DNA of 64,000 bases from Amborella trichopoda (GCF_000471905.2 NW_006494789.1:6759105-6823104), one strand, 5' to 3'. Positions 33,731 to 44,663 are shown, numbered from the stretch's first letter. Program-made: numbers and translations. The notes: generated by a model from the sequence alone, not told the origin.

Positions 33731-33834
33731 TCAGGAAAAGTTTAGGTCATCACAAGAAGATTCGCCAAGAAGGCAGAACAAGTCTCATGTAGAAGAGTAT
33801 CATTCTCAGGAGGGTACTAAATGCACTCCAAAGA

Positions 33835-34230
33835 TGCTGGAGATGCCCCAAGAAGGCTAAGTCAGCCATGACTTTAGACCTGTTATGTGAGACTACTAGT
33901 AGTGGGTAATGGTTATTCCCAAAGTCAGTCACCTCAATAAACTAAGGTACCCTACCCGCCAAGGAATAATTGGTGCATGATGCAGACGAGTGTCGACAAA
34001 AGGCTCTTCAGCAGACCATCCAGAATAAACAAACAAGAAATTCACTCCGACAAACCAAAGATGCCCCAAGAAGGCTAATTCAGCCATGAGTTTTGACCTA
34101 TTACGTGAAACTGCTAAGAGTGAGTAGGGGTTATACCCAAAGCCGATCACCTCGATAAACTAAGGTACCCTGCCCGCCAAGGAATATGTGGTGCACAATG
34201 TAGAGAAGCACCAACCAGAGGCCCTTGAGA
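33835..34230 (+). repeat. Segmental tandem duplication, two units of roughly 200 bp
   Basis: AAGATGCCCCAAGAAGGCTA-like words, a GGTTATTCCCAAAG word and CTCGATAAACTAAGGTACCC occur twice in the same order, the second copy starting near 34,060. Copy A has only one such unit (11,350-11,560). Confidence 0.75.
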
Positions 34231-35910
34231 CAAAGAAACCAAGACCAAATTGGAATAGTGCCCTAAAGGCATGGCACTTGGTTGCTAGACAAGTCTGATT
34301 CTAACTAACGAGGTCCGTACAAAATCCTTTGCTTCTAAATGACAAACAGTCCACGTGAGGGTGATGACTTCGACAGGATCGCTCAAAAAGTCTCTTCTCC
34401 CTCTAAAATATCCATAGATGGACTTGTACGTTGCATCCAAATATCCAAGCATCCTAGTTGCAGCATTGTGTGAATCTCCTTGGCATTCACGTGGTCATGT
34501 GGCTAGAAAAAAGTAATAAAGCCGAAGGAAATTTTTCGAATATTGTTCTTCCCTCTTTTCTTGAAGCACAATATTCAGTGGGGCAAGCTGTTTGAATACA
34601 TTTTTCAGCACCTTGGTCCTTGATGCAAAATAAAGAGGAAGCAGGTCAATAAAGCCCCAACATACAGTGGAAATTTCAACAATCTCTGAATGGCCCCAGA
34701 ACTAGTCAAGATCTTCATAAGCACTTCAAAAGGACACCTGCCAAGTTTCATCGTAATCAGACATATCTAAGGTAGTGGACACAAAGAAACAATTTCAAAA
34801 AAATTTGCCTCTCGAACCCTAAAACGAACCCCGTAACTAGAACTATATTTTCGATGCGTCAAATTGTTGTGGGACCACTTCCATTGGATCCAACACGATT
34901 GAAACCTTTATGTGTCCATTTTTGGCTTAATCAGACACTCTAGGACAAAGTTATGGGTAAAATAATGAAAAGGGGTAGGTCGCACACTATTCTCGTATGG
35001 CCACCCTACACCAAAACAACATTAAAGGTGGCTGTTTTCACAGTCAGATGTAATGACTTTTGAGGACCATATCTCACTTGTTCTGAGTCAGATCGCGCTC
35101 AAAATTTGTGAGTTTGTTCGTCTCATCAAGACGAGCGTTTTGACATGTGGTATGCCCCATGACGACAACCGAGCAAGGAGAAAAGCTAGAGAGAAATTGA
35201 TGATCCATGAAGAAAGTTGCAAAAAATTAAGTAACAACAAGCCTCACTCGAGCAACAAAATCACTGCACTCGTGTACCCGATCGACACAAAATGAATTGC
35301 ATTATGTGCGTAAGGTCCGACGCTTTCTCAGGTCCAAACCCTATGTACAATGAACTGTTGGATTTCACACACAGAGGCGTCGAAGCTGCTGTAAATTTCG
35401 AGTGTCAGATTTCAAGATTCCGGCTAAAAACCCAAGATGTCAAAATCTTCTTCCGGATACGAAATCGAGCTACGTTTATTCCCACGTGATCCTGACGACC
35501 TGCTTAGTATGATCCTGCAAAAAAATCAAGAAAAAAAATGAAGAAACGAGCAAACTATCCATCTGAAGTTCTCATGATTCATCTAAATTTCAAGTCACAC
35601 GATCGTGGCTTAAAAACACAATCCATGGTTCGAAGTTAGCATCCAATTGATCGCCATGCCGAAGCCTACAAGAAAACAAACATCTTTCGATCAAACGAAA
35701 ATGGGAATCAAAAGAACCCCGGATCAGTCATAGAAGATCACGCAAGTTCTCGGGCAGCGACAGGGACTGTTTTGAAATTCCACACATTGTTAAGCAAGGG
35801 CAAAACAGTCTTTTTGCACCCATTTTTAGAATTTCTTTTAATTCAATTAAATTGTAATTATCTTCATTTTAGGTAGTTTTTGGGCATTCACCCATGTTTG
35901 GGCCCAATTC

Positions 35911-35918
35911 TATATAAA
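35911..35918 (+). promoter_or_regulatory. TATA box of LTR3
   Basis: TATATAAA follows GGGCCCAATTC and precedes CATGCAAAGCC, identical words to LTR2. Transcription would begin about 30 bases downstream. Confidence 0.7.
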
Positions 35919-35967
35919 CATGCAAAGCCTAATTGTAAAGGACCTTCGTTCATTTTTTACATTAATC

Positions 35968-35973
35968 AATAAA
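35968..35973 (+). terminator. Poly(A) signal of LTR3
   Basis: AATAAA lies 57 bases after the TATA box start, so R can be only a few tens of bases. LTR4 has the same arrangement (AATAAA at 44,724-44,729). Confidence 0.55.
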
Positions 35974-36058
35974 CCTTTAAATTCTTGCTTAAGTTTGTGG
36001 GTGCACCTTGGAGAGGGAGAGACGAAAGAGAAGAAAAGGGCCGGTACCCCTTGGTAAG

Positions 36059-37424
36059 GTAACTTTCTCTCTCTACTTTTCTCTTTCATCTATATCTCTA
36101 TCTTTCTCTCTCCTCTTTTCTCCTTCATCTCTATCTCTCTTTATCTCTCCTCCGATGTTCTCTCTCTTCTTTTCTCTCTCATCTCTCACTTTCTCTTTCA
36201 CGTTTTTATCTTTATCTCTTTCTATCTCTTGCTCCTTTAGTCTATCATGTTTCTATCTCCCTACTCCTCTTTCTTTCTCCATTCATGCATGGTGGACCTA
36301 TCGTCTGGCATGATGCCTTCCTGCTCATGAGACATGAATAGTAAGCCGGGCCTTAGCCCGAGTGGCGTGCCGGGCCTTTGTGAAAATTCTCTCCGCTTTC
36401 TTCTATCACAGACGGTGCAAGCCTATAGTCACTTGTGTTTTCTCTCTCTTTCTCTCTTCTATCACAAAAGTGCAAGTTTATCGCTGCTTGTGTTATCTCT
36501 CTTTTTCTTCTCTTCTATCACAGCGGGCACAAGCCTAGCGCTGCCTGTGTTTTCTATCCTTGTTCTTCTATCATAGACGGTGGAAACCTATCGCCGCTTG
36601 TGTTCTTTCCCTCTCCTCTTTCTTCTCACATGGCTGATGTAAGCCTATTGCCGCCTATGTTCCTTCTCTCTCTTCCGTCACTGATAGTGGAAGCACATCG
36701 TCATCTATGTTCTTTCTCTCTCTTCTCTCCTTATGTCATGGCCGGCGGAGGACCATCGCGACTTGAGTTTCATCTACCTCTTTCTCATGTCACAGTCGTC
36801 GGAAGCCTATTGTTGCATGTGTTTCCTCCTCACTTTTCTTCCTCACATCATAGCCGGCAGAAGCCATCGTCGTTTGAGTCTTCTCTCTCCCCATCTCATT
36901 ACCGTCTGTGTCCTCTTTCTTCCTTCCTTCTTTTCTCTCGTCTCTTCTTCTCTTTTCCTTTCTTTTTTTGTTCTTCTTCTCTTCTCTTTATCTTCATGTT
37001 ATTCTTCTTTCTTTCTCTTCCCTTTCGTTTGATCAAGAGAGGTCGACACTAGCCTTCCATGGTAGTCCTTTCGTTTAGCCGTAATGTCGTTGTGCCGATC
37101 AGAGTTACTATGCTCATTTTATCGCCACGACATACTAGCCACTATGTCTAGCTAGTCAGTATTGATACTGTCTTCTAATAGTAATTCTGTTGAGCCGGTC
37201 TGAGTTACTGAGCCCGTTTTACTGCCACACCGGGTCAATTACCTACTAGTTTAGCCACTGTGTCAGTCTCACCGTCTGATCATATTCTTCTAACCCCAAT
37301 CTTTCTTCTCTCATAATTCTCATCCTCTTTTTTAATGTGCGTGCCCATGTACGTTCCCCAAAGGCATGGTGGGGTCCCTTGACCCACTTGTCTTGTAACA
37401 TTTGCCAAATGTTTGTGATTACAG
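36059..37424 (+). other. Candidate leader intron in U5 of LTR3
   Basis: Donor-like AAG|GTAACTTTC and acceptor-like TTTGTGATTACAG|AAACAGG bracket the pyrimidine-rich block, with a long CT-rich tract in between. The relative positions equal those in LTR2 and LTR4. This is inferred from conservation only. Confidence 0.4.
36400..36890 (+). repeat. Pyrimidine-rich tandem repeat in U5 of LTR3, about 60 bp
   Basis: Units of the kind CATAGACGGTGGAAACCTAT, then CGCCGCTTGTG, then a CTCTCTTT tract. They are decayed versions of the LTR2 units at 15,530-15,990. Confidence 0.65.
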
Positions 37425-37714
37425 AAACAGGAGAACACAGGCCAAGGGAAGCGATTCCAAACCAGTTTTATGATTGGGGGGCTTTCTTCATGATCAAAGA
37501 GGGCACCCACGCGAACCAGCCCGAGTAAGTTCTAACCCACCTTAAATTCCTCTCTCATCGGTTGATCTAACTGCCCTTGTTTTTTAACAAGGTTCCCGAG
37601 AGTGCGATCTCAACGGGTTCCCTTGAAACCCGAGACGCGTGCCGCCAGATCATCCAGATCCAGAGGGCAAGATCGAGGCACCTAACCAGCAGACCCTGCC
37701 ATAGATAAGAGAGT

Positions 37715-37740
37715 AGATCTTCTCGTTTTCGAGCAGATCT
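37715..37740 (+). other. Near-perfect hairpin just outside LTR3
   Basis: AGATCTTCTCG, a TTTT loop and CGAGCAGATCT form an 11-bp stem with one mismatch, 27 bases beyond the LTR terminus. The flanking 37,689-37,840 matches nothing else I recognise in the window. Confidence 0.5.
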
Positions 37741-38349
37741 TTCCATAGATCTGAATTCTATTTGTCCTACTTTCTTTATCACAATATTTTCATTAGTTTA
37801 AGGTGTCAAGGTCTGAGAGATCTTCATCGGAAGATTTGTCCAATTTTCATCATAAACAATGAGAGGGAGAAGAAAATAAATGAAAGACATGATGATGGTC
37901 AGCTTAACTCTTGTTGAACCTTTGAAGGATGGAGTCGTTTGACCCTACAGTTAGCCGTGTGTAGTTACAAGACTAGTGGGATGATTAGTTTGTCATGGTA
38001 GCTAGACGGGCACGGTAACTAGACCGGTACAACAGCTAAACTACTCAACGACCAAACAGATGCGGCGACTAATCCAGCACAAAGGCTGATCTTGTGCGGC
38101 ATCTAGACGAGCACAATAACTAGTCCGGCAGAACGGCTAAACTACTCGACAACAAGACTGACACGACGATTGTCTTGACATGATGACTAGTCTGGCGCGG
38201 TAGTTAGATGGGCACGGTAACTAGTCCAGCACAACGACTACACTACTCGACATCAGAACTAACGCAGCAGTGCAAAGCTCAACTAGCCAGAGAAAGGCAA
38301 TCGTGACGAATAGCATGTGCTACTATGCATGACAAAAAGTGCGAAAGAA

Positions 38350-38790
38350 GAAAAATCACACTCGGCAGTGTTCACTACCATGCGCAACAGTCAAAGGAAA
38401 CGAAGAGAAAATCATGCATGACATTTGCACTGCCATGCGCAACAGATAGAAGAGGAAATGATTTTCACGCTCAGCAGTATGCACTGTCGCGTGCAACAGA
38501 CTGAGAGAGAAGAGATTGTCACGCTTGGTAGTATGCATTGCCATGCGCAACAGATTAACAAAGAGAAGGAGATCACGTCGAGCATTTGCACTGTCATGCA
38601 TAATGAATAAGGAGGGATTGTCACGCTCGACAATATGCACTACCGCACGCAACAGACTGAGGAAGAGAAGAAGATCACGCTTGAAATTTTTTATCTCATG
38701 CATGATGGATAGGGAAAGAAGAGATCATCATTTTCGGCAATATGCACTGCCGTGCGCAACAGACTGAGGAAGAGAAGAACACGAGATGAG
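38350..38790 (-). repeat. Purine-rich tandem repeat of the inverted U5, about 54 bp
   Basis: The word ATGCACTGCCATGCGCAACAG recurs about every 53-55 bases with AGAGAGAAGAGA-type spacers. It is the reverse complement of the CATGGCGATGGCAA type of unit in LTR4 (45,000-45,920). Confidence 0.75.
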
Positions 38791-38846
38791 AAAGAAATAG
38801 AGAGAAAGAGAAAGAGAGGAGAACAAAAGGAAAGGAGAATGAGAGA

Positions 38847-39200
38847 NNNNNNNNNNNNNNNNNNNNNNNNNNNNNNNNNNNNNNNNNNNNNNNNNNNNNN
38901 NNNNNNNNNNNNNNNNNNNNNNNNNNNNNNNNNNNNNNNNNNNNNNNNNNNNNNNNNNNNNNNNNNNNNNNNNNNNNNNNNNNNNNNNNNNNNNNNNNNN
39001 NNNNNNNNNNNNNNNNNNNNNNNNNNNNNNNNNNNNNNNNNNNNNNNNNNNNNNNNNNNNNNNNNNNNNNNNNNNNNNNNNNNNNNNNNNNNNNNNNNNN
39101 NNNNNNNNNNNNNNNNNNNNNNNNNNNNNNNNNNNNNNNNNNNNNNNNNNNNNNNNNNNNNNNNNNNNNNNNNNNNNNNNNNNNNNNNNNNNNNNNNNNN
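38847..39200. other. Assembly gap (354 N)
   Basis: A run of 354 undetermined bases is flanked on both sides by GAGAGA-type purine-rich sequence, so the gap falls in the low-complexity U5 of the inverted LTR. The true length may differ. Confidence 0.98.
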
Positions 39201-39380
39201 GAGAGAAGAAGAGAGAAAGAAGAGAGAAGGAAGAGAGAGAGTAAATTTACCTTATGTTCGAGGGTACCACCAAAAGTCTTCTCTCTCCTCTCTCTCTTTA
39301 AGACGTGACCAAAATCTCAAGCAAAAGAGTACTCTTTATTGATGAAAATTTGGGTCCTTTTACATGTGGTGTGTGCTTGT

Positions 39381-39389
39381 TTATGTAGA
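39381..39389 (-). promoter_or_regulatory. TATA-like element of inverted LTR segment 1
   Basis: On the minus strand a TCTACATAA follows GTTTGGGCCCCACT, the counterpart of GGGCCCAATTCTATATAA. It looks weaker than in the plus-strand LTRs. A minus-strand AATAAA (39,336-39,341) follows within about 50 bases. Confidence 0.4.
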
Positions 39390-40897
39390 AGTGGGGCCCA
39401 AACGTGGTGTACAATCAAAAATTGACCTAATTGTCAAAAATTATGTTTTAAATTAATTAAAGAAAATCTAAGAAAGTGGGGCAAAATGATGATTGTTCCC
39501 CTACACCAACAATCCACAAAATTTTGATTGAGGCCCTACTGTGCTCAAGAACTCTTACAATCTTCCCGATTTGATTCGGGGTCTTTCTGGTCTCTGTTAA
39601 GCAGAAAGATGATTCTTTTCTTGATCGACTCGGGAAGACGGTCGTTTTGATACCATTTTCAAGCCATGGCTCGGGTTTTTGGCCACGATCATGACGTAAA
39701 AATCACGAGGAATGTGCAATCTTTGTTTAAAGACTACATGGATTTCTCAATGTTTGTCAGTGATTTCTTCACTAAATATCGACGAGCAAGTCGTCATGAG
39801 CGTTTAACGACGAACGCGGCTTGATTTGGTGTCCGAACGATCATTTTCCATCTTTGATCTTTTGGCCGGAATTTGGTTTCCGGTGGCTGGAAAGTGCAGC
39901 AACTTCATACTCATTTCACGTCAAATCTGATCGTCCATCACGTACGAGGTTTGACTTTGATGAAGCGTGGAACCTTGTGCTCGTAATGGGTCTAATTTTC
40001 GGTCGATCCGACGTGCGAGCATTGTGATGTGGCCACTCGATCAAGGTGTGCTCTTGCTATAAATCTTGCAACCTTGCCTTGAATCGCGATCTTCTCTCAT
40101 GTTTGTCTCTCCGCTTGGGCCACAACATGGGTCGTGCCCCATATCAAAATGCTCGAGTCGACGAGACAAACATGCCTATAAAATTTGAGCTTGACCCAGC
40201 TTGGGATTTTCATATTTGAGCCCGAAGCCCATAAACACAGTTTCCATTAATCGAAAGTGGTTCACCGAGGGTGCACGGTAATAGCGTGTGACCTACCTAT
40301 TTTTGGTAATTTGGCCATAACTTAGTCCAGGAACTTCTAATCAAGCCGAAACTTGATCCTTAAGGTCTTTCAGGCATTTCAAATCTAATGACGGTAGTCC
40401 CATGGTCATTTGATGCTCCGGGGATAGGGTTGTAGTTATAAGGTCCATTTCAGGGCAATAGAGACTAAGTTTCTCAAAATTGTTTCTGCGTCTGCACTAC
40501 CTTAAACTCGTCGGATTGTGACGAAACATGGCAAGTGTTCTTAGGTGAAATGTATCAACATTATTGACCCTTCTTGGGCCATTTTGGGACTGCTGGAAAT
40601 TTCTCCTCTAGATCAGGGCTTATTATCATACGACTTCTCTTTATTTCGCACCGGGGATACAAGGTGATGAAAAATGCCCTCAAACAGCTTGCCCCACCGA
40701 TTGTTATTCTTCCAGAGAAATGAGAAGGACAACATTCGAAAAATTATCCTTTGGCTTTATTTTATTTTTTTTCTCCTGGCCACAGAACCACATGAACGTC
40801 AAAGGAATATTCCTGTAACATTGTAACCAGCCTTCTCAGATGTCTGGATGCATTTGTTATAGATACATTTATGGAGACTTCAAGGGAGAAGGGGCAT

Positions 40898-41715
40898 TGA
40901 GGGATAATTTTAAACTCTACACCCCATTGGACATTTTGGCGGCGTTGTTGGCAGCTACACTACGTTTTACAGGATGCCTAACACGATAATTTATTGCCTA
41001 TGAGGAATGATTTTAAAGTATACACCCTGTTGGATGTCTTGACGGCATTGTTGGTAGCCATACCAGGTTTGCAAGGTGCTTGGAATGACAATTTCTTACC
41101 TATGAGGGATGATTTTAAGGTCTACATCTTGTTGGATGTTTTGGCAGTGTTGTTGGCAACCATATCAGGTTTTCTTTGACAAGCAGAGTACCTCTGAGGT
41201 CCCATCCTATCGAGTCCAGTTAAGGGCTTTTTGTTAGCTTGTCCTGAAAATTTGGTCTGATCAAGGAGGGGTTTTGGTGAGGCGACCTTGAAAGGGCTCT
41301 ACTCTGGTTGTTGTGGGCAAGTGTTGACTTGATTTGACAATTTCTTACCTGTTGTGGATGTTGAGGGATAATTTTAACGTCTACACCCTATTGGACATTT
41401 TGACGGCATTGTGGGCAACTATACCAGGTTTGCAAGGTGCTTGACGTGAAAGTTTCTTGCCTGTGAGGGATGATTTTAAAATCTACACCCTGTTGAACTT
41501 TTTACTAGTGTTTTTGGCAACGATATTAGGTTTTCTTTGACAAGCAGAGTATCTCTGAGGTCCCATCCTACCGAGTCCAGTCAACGGCTTTTTGCTGGCT
41601 TCGCCGAACGTCTGGTCCAGTCAAGGAGGGGTTTTGTTGAGGGGGCCTTGAAAGGGCTCCACCCTGGTTGATGTGGGCAAGTATTGACCTAGTTTGACAG
41701 TTTCTTACCTCGTGA
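40898..41715 (-). repeat. Higher-order tandem repeat, about 102-bp and about 255-bp units
   Basis: Units start with GAGGGATGATTTTAA and TACACCCTGTTGGA near 40,898, 41,001, 41,102, 41,361 and 41,464. The intervals are 103, 101, 259, 103 and about 251 bases, so a compound period of about 360 bases is itself repeated. The longer units carry an extra GACAAGCAGAGTA to GGGGTTTTG segment. Confidence 0.8.
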
Positions 41716-42459
41716 ATGACCTTGTTTTTGGGTCCCGATAACAGGGTATTCTGCTACCAAGGATTTTTTCTTGAAATGTTGACCGAAGGTTCCTATGAAG
41801 ACGAATGCTGCATCAACCTGCTTTATTGGTCTGAATGCCCTTTGCGAGTTTTCACTTAGATTGGTGGACTGATGCTGCAAAGACAATTTTCACCAACTTT
41901 CTTTTTATTAGGATTTTTTACCCATGGCCGGACAACCATATCTGCCTCTATGTCCATTTTTACTCACGGTGCCCATTTCAGGTTTCCACCTTGCCTGTTT
42001 CTTAATTACGGACTGCTTTTACTCATGGTTTTACGACCATGCCCGCTTGTCATTTTTACTCATGGCATTCCCTTTTTAGGTTTACACCATGCTCATTTTT
42101 TTTGTGGGGGCATATTTAACATCATGCCTCCGGGACCTGGGCGAAGTAGTTTAACGTCATACGGTCAGGACGTACACTATAGTTTAACGTCATGCAACTG
42201 GACCATGATGGTGGTGGAAGACGAATTGTGGAGGCCATGAATGAGTATGGTTGGTGGATTGACTCAATTGGTGGAGACGGCACGAGATTGTCTATGGATG
42301 ATGGATGGTGTTTGAATGAAAGGTGGATAACGGGTGACCCACTAATTGACCGTGAGAATGGATGATAGAATGGCTCACCATTTTGTGAGCATGGGTAAGA
42401 CTCACTGGGGATGAAACGAAGAGGGTGTGTGTAAAATGGAGGGGGCACACCTGCGTGGA

Positions 42460-42990
42460 GGCATATTTAAGGTCATGCCACAGGGACCTGAGCAAAGCAA
42501 TTTAACATCATATGGCCAGGACGTGCGCTGCAGTTTAACGTCATGCAACTGGACCGTTGTGTAAGGCAGTTCATCGTCATGTGGCCAGAATGTGTGCTAC
42601 AGTTTAGGGTCATGCAACTGGACCGTTTATGCGAAGCAATTTAGCGTCATGCAATCAGGATGTGTACTATAGTTTTAGGGTCATACAGCTGGACTGTTGC
42701 GCAAAACAATTTAGCATCATGCGGTCAGGAAGTGCAATATAGTTTAAAGTCATACAGCTGGACCGTTGCGTAAAGCAATTTAGTGTCATGCGGCTAAGAC
42801 ATGCACTATAGTATAAGGTCATACAGCTGGACCGTTACACAAAACAGTTTAGCTTCATGCGGCAAGGACGTGCACTATAGTTGAAGGTCATATAGCTGGA
42901 CCGTTGCACAAAGTCGTTTAGTGTCATGCATCCAAGATGTGCATTATAGTTTAAGAGCATACAGCTAGATCGTGTATATGTTGCCATGTA
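42460..42990 (-). repeat. ATGACNTTAAAC tandem repeat in inverted segment 1, about 66-69 bp
   Basis: TCATGCGG-type words at about 42,717, 42,786 and 42,855 give a period of 69 bases. The unit also holds AGCTGGACCGTTG and GTGCACTATAGTTTA. It is the reverse complement of the arrays at 9,990 and 28,880, but much more regular. Confidence 0.8.
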
Positions 42991-44655
42991 TGTGGGTAGC
43001 CAATGTGGGGTGGAGTCACTTGGAGATGTGAAGTGGATGAGGCTCCATGAGGAATGGGCATGTGGATGGTGGTTTGACTCATTGGGGACGAAATGGCTAA
43101 GACCATTTATAGGCCGTGGGTTCTGATGGTGATGGTAGTCTAGTGAGGGATGGTAGGTAGAAATGGATTCGCTTGGGAATTAGGAACAAAGGGTGGTTCC
43201 TTGCGGGTGATGGAAAGGTAATGGAGGTCGAATCTACTAGTGCGCACACGGACGGGCCGGTTAGGGAAGGCGTGCAAGAAAGTGCATGCAAAAGGCGTGG
43301 GTACTGCAGCAAAAGGTTGCGTATGGCAGTAAAGAGGTATCATGTCCGGCCTCATCATCGAGAGGTCGTCATGGTGCATATAGCTGTTTGAACACATTTT
43401 TCAATACCTTGGTGCCTGATGCAGAATAAAGAGGAAGCTGCTCAATAAAACCTGGACATACAGTGGAATTCTCAACAGTCTCATAATTGCTCGAGAACGA
43501 GTCAGAATCTTCCTAAGCACTTTGAAAGGCCACCTACCAATTTTCATGCAATCCGACGTGTCTAGGGCAATGCAAACAAAGACACATTTTTGGAAAACCT
43601 CTAGCACCCTAAAACTAACCTCGTAACTAGAGCTTTATTTTTTGTGCATCAAAAAGTCGTGGGACCACCGGCACGGTCGAAAACCCCTATGGGACAAGTT
43701 TCGGCTTAATCGAGCAATTCAAGACAAAGTTATGGGAAAAATACCGAAAAGGGGTAGGCCGCACACTATTCCCGTGTGCCCTCCTTGCACCAAATTACCA
43801 ATAAAGGTAACTGTTTTTACAGTCTCATAGTGACTTACGGGGGTCATATCTCATTCGTCCCGATTTGGATCGCTCTCAAATTTTGTGAACATCTTCATCT
43901 CGTCAAGACGCGCGTTTTGATAGGTGGCACACCCCGTGACGACACCCGAGCAAGGACAAAAGATAGAGAGAAGTTGCTGATTCGTGAAGAAAGTTGTAGG
44001 AAAATCAGCAGCGACATGTCTCGCTCGAGTGGTCAAATCACGACGCTCACGTATCGAGTTGACACGAGACTAGTAATATTATGTGTGTAAGGTCTAGGGT
44101 TATCGATTCCAAACCCCATACATGATGAACAGTCAGATTTTGCACATGAAGCCAATAAAATGACTACAAATTTCGGTGACAAAATTCCAAATTCTGGTAA
44201 AAACTCCAAAGTTGCGAAATCTTCGTCGGGACACGAAATCGAGCTGTGTTTGTTGCCACACGATCGTGATGGCATGCTTAGTGTGATCTCGTAGAAATGA
44301 GCAAACTATCGATTCAAAGTTTCCAAGATTCATCCAAATTTCAAGTTACGTGATCATGGCTTAAAAACATAATCCATGGCTCGAAGTTGGTATCAAATCG
44401 ATCGCCATGCTGAGACTTATAAGAAAAAAACTATCTTTCGATCAAACGGGCATCAGAGCAATGCCAGATCACTCATGGAAGATCACGCAAGTTCTAGAGC
44501 AGCAGCAGGGACTGTTTTGAAATTCCATGTATTGTTAAGCAGGACCAAAACAATCATTTTTCACCAATTTTTAGAATTTCTTTTAATTCAAAATAATTGT
44601 AATTATCATCAATTGAGATAGGTTTTGGGCATCCACCCATGTTTGGGCCCAATTC

Positions 44656-44663
44656 TATAAATA
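44656..44663 (+). promoter_or_regulatory. TATA box of LTR4
   Basis: TATAAATA follows GGGCCCAATTC and precedes CATGCTAAACCTAATTATAA. It is the family core promoter in a slightly different form from LTR2 and LTR3. Confidence 0.65.

Larger units (their letters stand above)
30171..33752 (+). mobile_element. Nested solo LTR, about 3.58 kb, in the 3' region of copy B
   Basis: It starts TGTCATGACCCTG at 30,171 and ends GGTCATCA at 33,752. ACAAG stands directly on the left (30,166-30,170) and again on the right (33,752-33,756, sharing the last A), a 5-bp target-site duplication. Removing it brings together host words GACTTGAAGGACACAAG and GAAGATTCGCC, as expected from copy A near 11,265. TG/CA ends and 5-bp duplication are typical of LTR elements. 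The start resembles chromovirus LTRs, but with no internal region the family is a guess. Confidence 0.8.
33753..37688 (+). mobile_element. LTR3 and adjoining 3' region of copy B
   Basis: It resumes copy B after the nested solo LTR. The GGGGCAAGCTGTTTGAA words are near 34,578, the TATA box at 35,911-35,918, the poly(A) signal at 35,968-35,973, then a 1.7-kb pyrimidine-rich U5. It ends at CACCTAACCA (37,688), the same terminus as LTR4 (47,047). The U3 left edge cannot be fixed. The right flank is not the family internal sequence, so this is the 3' LTR of copy B. Confidence 0.75.
37840..43383 (-). mobile_element. Inverted LTR and 3'-region segment 1 of the same Tat family
   Basis: Read on the minus strand, the order is ATGACNTTAAAC repeats, CATGAGTAAAAATG stretch, a higher-order repeat, the CAAGCTG promoter-upstream words, TATA-like element, donor-like AAG|GTAAATTTAC (plus 39,241-39,253), then U5 repeats. 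This is the same order as LTR2-LTR4 on the plus strand. The right edge is the abrupt switch at 43,384 to plus-strand LTR4. The left edge near 37,840 is approximate. An assembly gap lies inside. It is a fossil with no coding part. Confidence 0.7.

Noticed and set aside
38752-39342. A 196-codon frame spanning the assembly gap
   Set aside because: Most of it is undetermined bases. The readable part is a purine-rich repeat.
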